Positions 1 through 5,795 of a DNA stretch of 5,795 nt are shown here, piece by piece (the stretch's first letter is position 1; each line of letters starts with the position of its first letter). Source of the DNA: a bacterium. GTDB taxonomy: Bacteria > Zixibacteria > MSB-5A5 > GN15 > FEB-12. Both the position numbers and the translations under genes were made by a program. Under the pieces are notes generated by a model. It was given only the letters and a program-made list of their open reading frames with translations. It was not told the DNA's origin and made no database searches. The stretch lies in the NCBI GenBank assembly GCA_030668045.1, contig DAOUUR010000173.1, positions 1-5,795 on the forward strand. Reading direction: 5' to 3'.

Positions 1-1344
1 CCATTGGGCGTGAGTACCTATCAAGATCATAACCAGTACCGCCAGTACCCCTACATGAAAGATTCGATCATTGAAATAGAAATCAGTTCCGGCCAGATCG
101 CTGATTCCCTGGGCCAACTGATAGACCGTTACAAGAATCACGGGGAAAGTCCAAGCATAAAATCGCCAGGTCAGTTTCTTCGAGCCCGCCCGCAGGCCCT
201 TCTGCCAGAGATCCGCCAGCAACATCGCAGCCAGACCGTAGAACGCGTAGACAAGAACCATCTGGTAGCGCAGCGGTCGATAATTCCAGATCATCAAGCC
301 GAGATAGAAAGCGACAACCGTAGCGAAAAGAATCAGATGGCCACCGGTGAGACCAGATAATCGTTCGCGAAATGGGCGTCGGACTGACATGCGGTACACG
401 ATAGTCAGGAGACAAACAACACCGAGTATTGCAACGAGAGGCATCCGCTGGAACAGACGACTGTCATATCCAAAAGACACCAGTGTCTCAACAAAGTTTC
501 CGATTGACTCAAAAGCCTCCGGTGTTCCGTAAAGAGCGAGCGTTTTTTCCCCAACATAACCGGCCACTTGCGCCTGCATTGGAAGATAGCTGAAAAAGAG
601 CCAGAACAACGTTACCGCAGTAAAACCGACCGCGAACATTGCCGGGCCAAGAAGCCTGCGTGCCAGCGGAGTGCCGGTGGCACCTTCGCAATAGATTTGA
701 TGTCCGAAGTAGCAGACAAACGGCGCTATGAAAATCATTCCTATCAGCTTGCCGAACAAAATAGCCGACGCCAGACTCATCCCGGCCAGTAACACACCCC
801 ACCACCGATTCACATAGACAAGCAGAACCATCGATAGGAATGCAAGAAACGTCATGGCGTGTTCCAGAAATGGAAGCCGTCCATAAAACAGAAGGTTATT
901 GTTGAAACATATCAGTAGCAGGAAAAGCAACGCCGGAACCTGCCCGGCCACGCGCCTGAGGAACAGAAAAAAGAGTAGCAGACTGCCGAGACTGAAAAAC
1001 AACCCCACCGCGTTGGACTGGAGAAGACCGACGCCAAACAACTTGAACATTCCGACCGCAACGACCGTGACGGCTGATTTCAGGAAGAAGGCAAACCGAT
1101 GATCCCCCAGCGGATTGAAATCACCTGTCTGCACAAACTGCGCGGCAAACAGAGTGTATTGAGATGGGTCGGTGTAAACATCGGCTGACACCGACAGACC
1201 GAACGGCGGGTCAGCATCGAGACAATAGACACGGACCAGCAGAACCAGAGAAAAAAGGGCAACGAGACAGAGTAACTCCAGACGAACCGGAATCAACAAA
1301 CCTGTCTCAGGTGCTGAAGAACTTCCTGATCGTTTCGGCGACAT
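1..1344 (-). CDS. GT-C-like (PMT/ArnT-type) multi-span membrane glycosyltransferase, 3' end cut by window edge
   Basis: An uninterrupted reading frame of 448 codons runs from an ATG at 1344 to the left edge with no stop, so the C-terminus is missing. The protein is very hydrophobic. A short polar N-terminus is followed by a first membrane span (about residues 16-37), then a non-cytoplasmic-type loop with acidic residues (D55, D59 in SADVYTDPSQY). Further spans lie near 86-129, 136-154, 165-210, 232-254, 303-317, 337-353, 360-377, 396-412 and 430-443. The acidic first loop, the GRLPFLE motif (155-161) and the RPLRYQ motif (356-361) resemble the PMT/ArnT-like GT-C fold, which transfers sugars from polyprenyl-phosphate donors. 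Donor and acceptor cannot be told. The start overlaps the aminotransferase gene by 38 nt; GAAGAG about 10 nt upstream may serve as ribosome binding site. A TTG (Leu16) just after the upstream stop is an alternative start. Membrane protein is near certain, the family is likely. Confidence 0.78.
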   Translation of the reverse strand, partial: MSPKRSGSSSAPETGLLIPVRLELLCLVALFSLVLLVRVYCLDADPPFGLSVSADVYTDPSQYTLFAAQFVQTGDFNPLGDHRFAFFLKSAVTVVAVGMFKLFGVGLLQSNAVGLFFSLGSLLLFFLFLRRVAGQVPALLFLLLICFNNNLLFYGRLPFLEHAMTFLAFLSMVLLVYVNRWWGVLLAGMSLASAILFGKLIGMIFIAPFVCYFGHQIYCEGATGTPLARRLLGPAMFAVGFTAVTLFWLFFSYLPMQAQVAGYVGEKTLALYGTPEAFESIGNFVETLVSFGYDSRLFQRMPLVAILGVVCLLTIVYRMSVRRPFRERLSGLTGGHLILFATVVAFYLGLMIWNYRPLRYQMVLVYAFYGLAAMLLADLWQKGLRAGSKKLTWRFYAWTFPVILVTVYQLAQGISDLAGTDFYFNDRIFHVGVLAVLVMILIGTHAQW

Positions 1345-2410
1345 AGGCAATATGCTCTTCGGGCATCTCCGGATATATGGGCAACGACATAACCTCGCGA
1401 CACAACTTCTCCGTCACCGGGAAATCACCCTCCTTGTGATTGAGATGGTCATACGCCTTCTGCAGGTGAGCCGGAACCGGATAATGAATAATGCTCGGCA
1501 CACCGTTCTCTTTGAGGTATGCTTGCAACTGGTCACGCTTTTCGGTCTCAATAACAAAGACGTGGAAGACCTGCTCGTGGTCATCATGGAGGCTGGGGGT
1601 CGTAACCGGAACACCCTTAAGATGCTCACGATATGACAGAGCCACCCGACGACGTTCAGCGTTCCACTTGTCGAGATGCTTCAATTTAACGTTCAGCACC
1701 GCCCCCTGGATTCCTTCGAGGCGGGCGTTGTAGCCGAGCGTATCGTAATAATATTTTTTCTCCGAACCATGATCGCGCAACACACGGATGGTCTTATCCA
1801 GTTTCGGATCATTGGTCACAACCGCTCCCCCTTCGCCATACGCACCCAAGTTCGTGCCCGGATAGAATGAGAAGGCAGATATCTGGCCAATTGACCCGGC
1901 CCGTCGGCCTTTGTAGCGTGCGCCATGCGCCTGCGCGGCATCCTCAACCACCGGAATGCCGTGCCTCTCGGCGGTTTCCATTATCGGGTCCATGTCGGCC
2001 ATTCGTCCGTAGAGATGCACCGGCATAACCGCTTTGGTCTTTGGTGATATGGCCATCGATAATAACTGCGGGTCGATGTTGCGGCTGACTGGATCACAAT
2101 CAACCAGCACCGGTCGAGCGCCGGTGTACGTAATGGCCGATATTGTCGCCACAAATGTATTGGCAGTGGTGACTACTTCATCGCCCGGACCAACATCGAG
2201 TGCCCTGAGCGCCAGCATCACCGCGCTGGTGCCGCTGTTGACGCCGGCAGCATGGCTGGTTTCGCAGTAGGTGGCATAGTTCTTCTCAAATTCGGCTACT
2301 GAGGGACCGAGCACAAAAGACGAGGATTCAACAACTTTGGCAATGGCAGCGTCGATTTCGGGCTTGATTGACCGATACTGCGCCTGAAGATCGAGATATT
2401 TGATTTCCAT
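1307..2410 (-). CDS. DegT/DnrJ/EryC1/StrS-family sugar aminotransferase homologue with Thr at the PLP-lysine position
   Basis: The 367-residue product has the normal family length and is collinear with PLP-dependent nucleotide-sugar aminotransferases such as WbpE. It opens with YLDLQAQY, then has SGTSAVMLALRALDVGPGDEV (59-79), TFVAT (85-89), the cofactor Asp motif EDAAQAHGA (156-164, D157), SFYPGTNLGAYGEGG (181-195), GYNARLEGIQGA (226-237), YPVPAHLQKAY (310-320) and MSLPIYPEM (341-349). Family members normally install an amino group on a keto-sugar nucleotide. Here residue 186, where the Schiff-base Lys is expected (PGKNLG), is Thr (codon ACG), so ordinary transaminase activity is doubtful. 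The ATG at 2410 is chosen because AGAGGA lies about 5 nt upstream and the family N-terminus begins there. An in-frame ATG at 2506 would read through the promoter. First gene of an operon with the overlapping membrane glycosyltransferase, suggesting glycan precursor work. The exact substrate is unknown. Confidence 0.9.
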   Translation of the reverse strand: MEIKYLDLQAQYRSIKPEIDAAIAKVVESSSFVLGPSVAEFEKNYATYCETSHAAGVNSGTSAVMLALRALDVGPGDEVVTTANTFVATISAITYTGARPVLVDCDPVSRNIDPQLLSMAISPKTKAVMPVHLYGRMADMDPIMETAERHGIPVVEDAAQAHGARYKGRRAGSIGQISAFSFYPGTNLGAYGEGGAVVTNDPKLDKTIRVLRDHGSEKKYYYDTLGYNARLEGIQGAVLNVKLKHLDKWNAERRRVALSYREHLKGVPVTTPSLHDDHEQVFHVFVIETEKRDQLQAYLKENGVPSIIHYPVPAHLQKAYDHLNHKEGDFPVTEKLCREVMSLPIYPEMPEEHIAYVAETIRKFFST

Positions 2411-2447
2411 AGATGTCCTCTTTCTGTCTATTTCTATGTCAGACACG

Positions 2448-2475
2448 AAGATAGCCAAACCGGGCCAAATGTCAA
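2448..2475 (-). promoter_or_regulatory. sigma70-type promoter of the aminotransferase/glycosyltransferase operon
   Basis: A perfect -35 TTGACA (2470-2475) is followed after 16 bp by TATCTT (2448-2453, 4 of 6 to consensus). Transcription would start near 2441, giving a leader of about 30 nt that contains the AGAGGA ribosome binding site. Placement between the pyrC terminator and the gene start supports an independent unit. Inferred from sequence only. Confidence 0.65.
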
Positions 2476-2563
2476 GGCTGTTTCCGCTGATACCCGCCGC
2501 CACCACCTTCTCTTCAGTTGGTTGATGTTATTGGGTCTGCATTCACCAAATCACGATAGACAT

Positions 2564-2599
2564 AAAAAAGCTGCCGCGATAATCTGCGGCAGCTTTTTT
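2564..2599 (-). terminator. intrinsic terminator after pyrC, symmetrical and probably bidirectional
   Basis: A perfect inverted repeat with 14-bp arms (AAAAAAGCTGCCGC and its complement) encloses an 8-nt loop GATAATCT. Read on the minus strand, the GC-rich stem is followed by six T, the classic intrinsic terminator form; the plus strand reads the same way. It sits about 60 nt beyond the pyrC stop and upstream of the next promoter, so it ends the pyrimidine operon and insulates the downstream operon. Confidence 0.93.
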
Positions 2600-2660
2600 A
2601 GTTTGCTCCGATCTCGATGACTCCGCACCACGCAGATCGGTTGATCGAACGACCCGACGT

Positions 2661-3971
2661 CTATCCGAAGACGATCCTTCCCCCCATGATCGTCTTGAAC
2701 ACGCAACCCGAAAGCTTGTAACCAATAAACGCCGAGTTTTTTGATCGGGACTGGAATCGATCAGCTCGCACCGTCCATTTCTTTTCGGGATCAATGATTG
2801 TAATGTCGGCTGGAGAGTCAACCGCCAGACTCCCCCCCGGCAATCCAAGAATACGCGCCGGGTTAGCGGTCATCTTGCGAACGGCATCAGCCCAACTGAG
2901 ATACCCTTTGTCGATCAGGTAGGTCTTGATCAAACCAACCGTCGTCTCCAGCCCAATCATCCCCGGAGGCGCCATGTCAAACTCGCAATCCTTATCCTGT
3001 TCGGCATGAGGAGCGTGATCCGATGCGATACAATCAATGGTCCCGTCGATCAAGCCTTCAATCACCGCATCGCGGTCGGCCGCCGACCGCAGGGGTGGAT
3101 TGACCCGTAGATTGGTATTGAACTCCTTGCCGATCTCTTCGTCGGTCAAGACCAGATGATGCGGTGTCACTTCGGCTGTCACGTTGATACCGGCAAGTTT
3201 CGCCTTGCGTATCGCCTCCACCGCACCGCGGGTCGTCACGTGCTGGATATGCAACCGTCCTCCGGTGACCTGGCACAGAGCAATGTCACGAGCCACTGCA
3301 ATTTCTTCGGCTACTGCCGGTGCGCCTTTTATCCCCAGTCGACTCGACTGAAAAGATTCGTTCATAACACCACCGGCGCAGAGGAACTGATCTTCGGCGT
3401 GCTGCATGACCGGAATATCAAACATGCTAGCATATTCAAGAGAACGACGCATGATCTCCGGATTCTGGACGTAGTTACCATCGTCGGTAATCGCCACCGC
3501 TCCGATCTTAACCAGATCACCAATCTCGGAGAGTTCTTTCCCTTCAATATTCTTAGTAATCGCACCCACTACGTAGACGCGGGCATCGGCACCAGCAGCA
3601 CGATCCTGCACAAACTTGACCGTTTCCTGATTGTCAATTCTCGGCGTCGTGTTAGGCATGCAGCAGACCGATGTAAACCCACCGGCGGCAGCGGCCCGAC
3701 AACCGGTTTCAATCGTCTCCTTCGCCTCGCCACCCGGTTCACGAAGATGAACATGTATATCAATCAGACCGGGAATGACAATCTTACCGGCAGCATCAAT
3801 TAATTGATCATCGTCGAGTGATTTCAAGTCACGAGCGATAGCCGCAGAATCTTTCTGTATCTTGACAATCCGACCATCCTTGACAAACACATGGGCTTCC
3901 TTGCCGAACCCGAGAGCCGGATCGATAACTTGCCCATCCTTAATCACCAGATCATATTTTTTGCTGGCCAT
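2661..3971 (-). CDS. pyrC: Dihydroorotase, class I (amidohydrolase)
   Basis: The 436-residue product catalyses reversible cyclisation of N-carbamoyl-L-aspartate to dihydroorotate, third step of UMP synthesis, in the cytoplasm. The amidohydrolase zinc ligands are visible: HVHLREPG (73-80), TDDG (162-165) giving the bridging Asp of the class I type, QHAED with H191, HIQHVTT with H244, and SDHAPH with D318. The signature GFTSVCCMPNTTP (98-110) and substrate segment NTNLRVNPPLR (285-295) are also intact, so this looks like an active enzyme and not the inactive PyrC-like partner that some ATCases carry. Length is typical (about 420-440). The ATG overlaps the last base of the pyrB stop (TAATG), with GAGGAGGG about 6 nt upstream inside the pyrB end, indicating translational coupling. 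It is the last gene of the operon; a strong terminator follows. Carbamoyl phosphate synthase, dihydroorotate dehydrogenase, pyrE and pyrF are not in the window. Confidence 0.97.
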   Translation of the reverse strand: MASKKYDLVIKDGQVIDPALGFGKEAHVFVKDGRIVKIQKDSAAIARDLKSLDDDQLIDAAGKIVIPGLIDIHVHLREPGGEAKETIETGCRAAAAGGFTSVCCMPNTTPRIDNQETVKFVQDRAAGADARVYVVGAITKNIEGKELSEIGDLVKIGAVAITDDGNYVQNPEIMRRSLEYASMFDIPVMQHAEDQFLCAGGVMNESFQSSRLGIKGAPAVAEEIAVARDIALCQVTGGRLHIQHVTTRGAVEAIRKAKLAGINVTAEVTPHHLVLTDEEIGKEFNTNLRVNPPLRSAADRDAVIEGLIDGTIDCIASDHAPHAEQDKDCEFDMAPPGMIGLETTVGLIKTYLIDKGYLSWADAVRKMTANPARILGLPGGSLAVDSPADITIIDPEKKWTVRADRFQSRSKNSAFIGYKLSGCVFKTIMGGRIVFG

Positions 3972-4909
3972 TACATACCCTCCTCTTCCTGACGACCCGA
4001 TAGCAGATAAAGCACAGCCATCCTTACTGCCTGACCATTGGTAACCTGGTCGAGAATCACCGAGTGGTCGCTGTCGGCAACTTCGCTGGCGATTTCGACA
4101 CCGCGATTCATTGGACCGGGATGCATGATCGTGTAGTTCTTATTGAGTCGTTTCAGGCGGTCTTTGGTTATGCCAAACAGATTAGTGTATTCACGTTGCG
4201 AGGGGAGCAATCCCGACTGTTGCCGCTCCAGTTGGACGCGCATCACGTTGACAACATCGGCACCGTCAAGAGCCTCATCGACATTGGTGTAGACATCGCA
4301 ACCAAATTTCTCAACCTCCACCGGAAGCAGAGTCGATGGTCCGCAGAGAGCTACCGAGGCGCCCATCGTCTGGAGCCCCCAGATATTCGAACGAATCACG
4401 CGGGAGTGTTTGATATCTCCGACGAGCACCACGCGAAGCTTATCGAGTCGCCCGTACTTACGCCAGATTGTAAACATATCCAGTAGCGCCTGGGTGGGGT
4501 GTTCGTGAGCGCCATCACCGGCGTTGATGATGTTGGCATCCATGCACTGGGTCAGGAAGTACGGCACACCTGTGGAACGGTGTCGCACAACAACCATGTC
4601 GATTTTCATCGCCTCAATATTCTGAACGGTGTCACGCAACGACTCACCTTTTTTCACCGACGAAGTTGACGCCGAGAAATTGACGGTATCGGCCGACAGA
4701 CGTTTCTCCGCCAGCTCAAACGATATTCGTGTGCGAGTCGATGGTTCGTAGAAGAGGTTCAGGACGGTGACGCCTCGTAAGGTCGGAACCTTCTTGATCG
4801 TGCGGTCGATCACTTCCCGAAACGAAACCGCCGTCTCCAGGATTCTGCTTATATCTTCTTTGGGGACTCCCTCTAACCCCAGCAGGTGACGAGAACTGAG
4901 GCGGCTCAT
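3971..4909 (-). CDS. pyrB: Aspartate carbamoyltransferase catalytic chain
   Basis: The 312-residue product joins carbamoyl phosphate and L-aspartate to give carbamoyl-aspartate, the committed pyrimidine step. The carbamoyl-phosphate loop YEPSTRTR (54-61), the SVKKGES loop (84-90) reaching the neighbouring subunit active site, VVRHRSTG (107-114), HEHPTQALLD (135-144), VGDIKHSRV (163-171), the aspartate-binding MRVQLERQ (223-230) and HPGPMNRG (263-270) are all present. Its length is that of the stand-alone Bacillus-type catalytic chain; no regulatory pyrI is seen beside it, so feedback control probably rests on PyrR rather than on an allosteric chain. The ATG at 4909 overlaps the pyrR stop as ATGA, with GGGGAGGGG just upstream encoded by the final pyrR codons, so translation is likely coupled to pyrR. 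The pyrC start follows with a one-base overlap. Confidence 0.97.
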   Translation of the reverse strand: MSRLSSRHLLGLEGVPKEDISRILETAVSFREVIDRTIKKVPTLRGVTVLNLFYEPSTRTRISFELAEKRLSADTVNFSASTSSVKKGESLRDTVQNIEAMKIDMVVVRHRSTGVPYFLTQCMDANIINAGDGAHEHPTQALLDMFTIWRKYGRLDKLRVVLVGDIKHSRVIRSNIWGLQTMGASVALCGPSTLLPVEVEKFGCDVYTNVDEALDGADVVNVMRVQLERQQSGLLPSQREYTNLFGITKDRLKRLNKNYTIMHPGPMNRGVEIASEVADSDHSVILDQVTNGQAVRMAVLYLLSGRQEEEGM

Positions 4910-5523
4910 TTTCCCCTCCCCGTCGCTTTTTTCTTTGCCGGTTTGGCAGCGGTCTTTGACGCTGCTTTTTTCTCGGGCTGGCTGTTACTCCTGAGGACGT
5001 ACACCTGATCCTGCCCTTCCTTCTCGGTAACTTCAAGCACCACCTTGTCCTCTTTGGCCGTCGGGATATTGACCCCAACGTAGTCGGCCTTGATTGGCAA
5101 CTCGCGGTGACCACGGTCAACCAGCACGGCCAGCTGGATGGTCTTGGGACGGCCAAAATCAACTATTTGATCCAGCGCCGCCCGCACCGTTCGGCCGGTG
5201 AAGAGAACGTCATCAATAAGGATCACGTTGCGTTTGACAATTGAGAAGAGAATGTCGGTCCGTTGCACTACCGGTTGGTCAAGGCTGGAGTGGACATCGT
5301 CGCGGTAAAGACCAATATCCATCAGCCCGACCGGCACCTCGACACCTTCCAACTCCTTGATAATATCAGCCACCCGCCGAGCCAGAATAGCGCCACGCGT
5401 GATGATGCCGATAAAGACCAGCGAGTCGGCATCTGGGTTTTGTTCCAGAATCTCGTGCGCTACACGAGTAAGCGCACGCTTGATTTTTTTCTCGTTGAGT
5501 ATCAATTGAGTATTGTCAGGCAA
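4906..5523 (-). CDS. pyrR: PyrR bifunctional pyr operon RNA-binding regulator / uracil phosphoribosyltransferase, with basic C-terminal tail
   Basis: PyrR binds a hairpin in pyr mRNA leaders when UMP is high and PRPP low; many members also make UMP from uracil and PRPP. The 205-residue product has the type I phosphoribosyltransferase fold: FIGIITRGAILARR (37-50), GLYRDDV (71-77), and the PRPP loop VILIDDVLFTGRTVRAALD (100-118), followed by VLVDRGHRELP (133-143) and the conserved region around IPTAKEDKVVL (153-163). Bacillus PyrR ends about at residue 178 here; the additional 28 residues are Lys/Ala-rich (10 of 28 basic, KKAASK, AKPAKKKA), like histone-H1-type tails. The start is TTG at 5523, decided by a perfect AGGAGG 6 nt upstream and by the fit to the PyrR N-terminus. 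First gene of pyrR-pyrB-pyrC; the matching RNA target lies in its own leader, so autoregulation is expected. Its last codons also form the pyrB ribosome binding site. Confidence 0.96.
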   Translation of the reverse strand: MPDNTQLILNEKKIKRALTRVAHEILEQNPDADSLVFIGIITRGAILARRVADIIKELEGVEVPVGLMDIGLYRDDVHSSLDQPVVQRTDILFSIVKRNVILIDDVLFTGRTVRAALDQIVDFGRPKTIQLAVLVDRGHRELPIKADYVGVNIPTAKEDKVVLEVTEKEGQDQVYVLRSNSQPEKKAASKTAAKPAKKKATGRGK

Positions 5524-5529
5524 GCTGAA

Positions 5530-5535
5530 CCTCCT
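5530..5535 (-). promoter_or_regulatory. ribosome binding site deciding the TTG start of pyrR
   Basis: AGGAGG on the minus strand is a full anti-16S match placed 6 nt before TTG at 5521-5523. No ATG or GTG in this frame fits both the spacing and the PyrR N-terminus, so the TTG start is well supported. The site directly abuts the base of a predicted leader hairpin. Confidence 0.85.
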
Positions 5536-5560
5536 GTGGCGTTTTGGTGGATAAACGCAC
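5536..5560 (-). promoter_or_regulatory. leader hairpin abutting the pyrR ribosome binding site
   Basis: On the minus strand GTGCGTTT pairs with AAACGCCAC (8 bp, one bulged C) around loop ATCCACCA. The stem ends one base before AGGAGG. It is not followed by a T run, so it is not an intrinsic terminator. It may present or limit ribosome access. The structure is seen by eye; its role is inference. Confidence 0.45.
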
Positions 5561-5566
5561 GACCGC

Positions 5567-5578
5567 GCATATATATGC
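5567..5578. repeat. 12-bp perfect palindrome in the pyr leader
   Basis: GCATATATATGC reads the same on both strands, about 45 nt before the pyrR start. It could be a DNA-binding half-site pair or a weak RNA helix between leader copies; no known operator is recognised. Confidence 0.3.
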
Positions 5579-5627
5579 CGGAGTTGATGAGTCTATTCTT
5601 GAGAATGGAGTTATTGTCATTGGTCCT

Positions 5628-5662
5628 ACCTTTGGCAGCCTCACCGGACCACCTTAAAAGGT
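5628..5662 (-). promoter_or_regulatory. PyrR-binding RNA hairpin in the pyr operon leader
   Basis: On the transcript, ACCUUU (5657-5662) pairs with AAAGGU (5628-5633) to form a 6-bp lower stem. An asymmetric UAA internal bulge follows, then an upper stem in which GGUGGUCC folds back on GGCUGCC with one bulged U, capped by GGUGA. The core UCCGGUGAGGCU matches the UCCnGnGAGGCU core of known PyrR recognition sites, and the lower-stem/purine-bulge/upper-stem layout is the same. It lies about 35 nt after the predicted transcription start and about 92 nt before the pyrR ribosome binding site. Together with pyrR immediately downstream this is strong evidence for an autoregulatory element responding to UMP and PRPP levels. 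Confidence 0.88.
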
Positions 5663-5703
5663 AATTGTTCTATCGGCGTTGCTGCTGCCGAGTGACTGGC
5701 GGG

Positions 5704-5731
5704 AGTATAATAAAATCTGCAACTCTGTCAA
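5704..5731 (-). promoter_or_regulatory. sigma70-type promoter of the pyrRBC operon
   Basis: Perfect -35 TTGACA (5726-5731) and -10 TATACT (5704-5709, 5 of 6) are separated by 16 bp. Transcription should start near 5697, giving a leader of about 175 nt. An eight-T run (minus strand) about 10 bp upstream of the -35 could act as an UP-like AT element. Confidence 0.8.
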
Positions 5732-5741
5732 GCGGGTTGAT

Positions 5742-5774
5742 AAAAAAAATGGAAATATCTCAGCTTCAAGCTGA
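5742..5774 (-). terminator. possible weak terminator of an upstream gene, or AT element of the pyr promoter
   Basis: The minus strand shows the inverted repeat CAGC-TTGAA-GCTG (within 5760-5774) followed about 10 nt later by eight T (5742-5749). The gap is longer than in typical intrinsic terminators, and the T run may instead serve the promoter just downstream. No gene is identifiable in the remaining bases to the right edge. Confidence 0.25.
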
Positions 5775-5795
5775 TATGCAACGGTTGCTCCCAAA

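Noticed and set aside
4..360. Plus-strand frame of 118 codons at the left edge
   Set aside because: Antisense to the open membrane-protein frame, which explains the region better through its hydrophobic pattern and length.
2411..2506. N-terminal extension of the aminotransferase to an ATG at 2506
   Set aside because: The extra 32 codons cover the predicted promoter, have no family similarity, and the ATG at 2410 has a good ribosome binding site and the family N-terminus.
3156..3803. Long plus-strand frame of 215 codons
   Set aside because: It lies wholly antisense to pyrC, whose motifs are unmistakable; the antisense translation resembles no protein family.
4064..4486. Plus-strand frame of 140 codons
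   Set aside because: Antisense shadow of pyrB with no recognisable domain.
5536..5560. Leader hairpin as the attenuator terminator
   Set aside because: The 3' arm is followed by AGGAGGTT, not by a U tract, so it cannot be a classical intrinsic terminator.
5594..5605. Inverted repeat ATTCTTGAGAAT in the pyr leader as an operator or terminator
   Set aside because: Arms of only 4-5 bp, AT-rich and with no T run; likely chance.
5263..5664. Plus-strand frame of 133 codons crossing the pyr leader
   Set aside because: Antisense to pyrR and to its regulatory leader; no recognisable protein features.

Overview
The window carries two minus-strand transcription units set tail to head. It is best explained as ordinary chromosomal DNA of a free-living bacterium with moderate GC, strong Shine-Dalgarno sites and sigma70-type promoters. 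The taxon cannot be fixed from the sequence. A PyrR-controlled pyrimidine operon in a non-Bacillus-like genome fits an uncultured phylum of the FCB or a related group, but this is only an impression.

Right half (about 5731 down to 2564): a pyrimidine operon, pyrR-pyrB-pyrC. A near-consensus promoter (TTGACA, 16-bp spacer, TATACT) starts a leader of about 175 nt. The leader contains a very recognisable PyrR-binding hairpin (core UCCGGUGAGGCU). Then come pyrR (TTG start behind a perfect AGGAGG), pyrB (overlapping pyrR by ATGA) and pyrC (overlapping pyrB by one base, TAATG). A perfect 14-bp-stem bidirectional terminator closes the unit. PyrB makes carbamoyl-aspartate and PyrC cyclises it to dihydroorotate. 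PyrR is the UMP/PRPP-sensing RNA-binding regulator of the same transcript, so the operon is autoregulated. No intrinsic terminator is visible in the leader, so control may be at translation rather than by classical attenuation. PyrR carries an extra Lys/Ala-rich C-terminal tail.

Left half (about 2475 down to 1): a second operon with its own promoter (TTGACA, 16 bp, TATCTT). It encodes a DegT/DnrJ/EryC1/StrS-type sugar aminotransferase homologue, followed with a 38-nt overlap by a multi-membrane-span protein resembling GT-C (PMT/ArnT-like) glycosyltransferases, which runs off the left edge. Together they suggest a role in surface glycan or lipid-linked sugar modification. The main oddity is that the aminotransferase homologue has Thr at the position where the family carries its PLP-binding Lys.

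I see no mobile element, CRISPR array, tRNA or rRNA. The most interesting points are the PyrR leader architecture (with a possible competing pseudoknot), the basic tail on PyrR, and the Lys-less DegT protein. No wholly new multi-gene system is evident.
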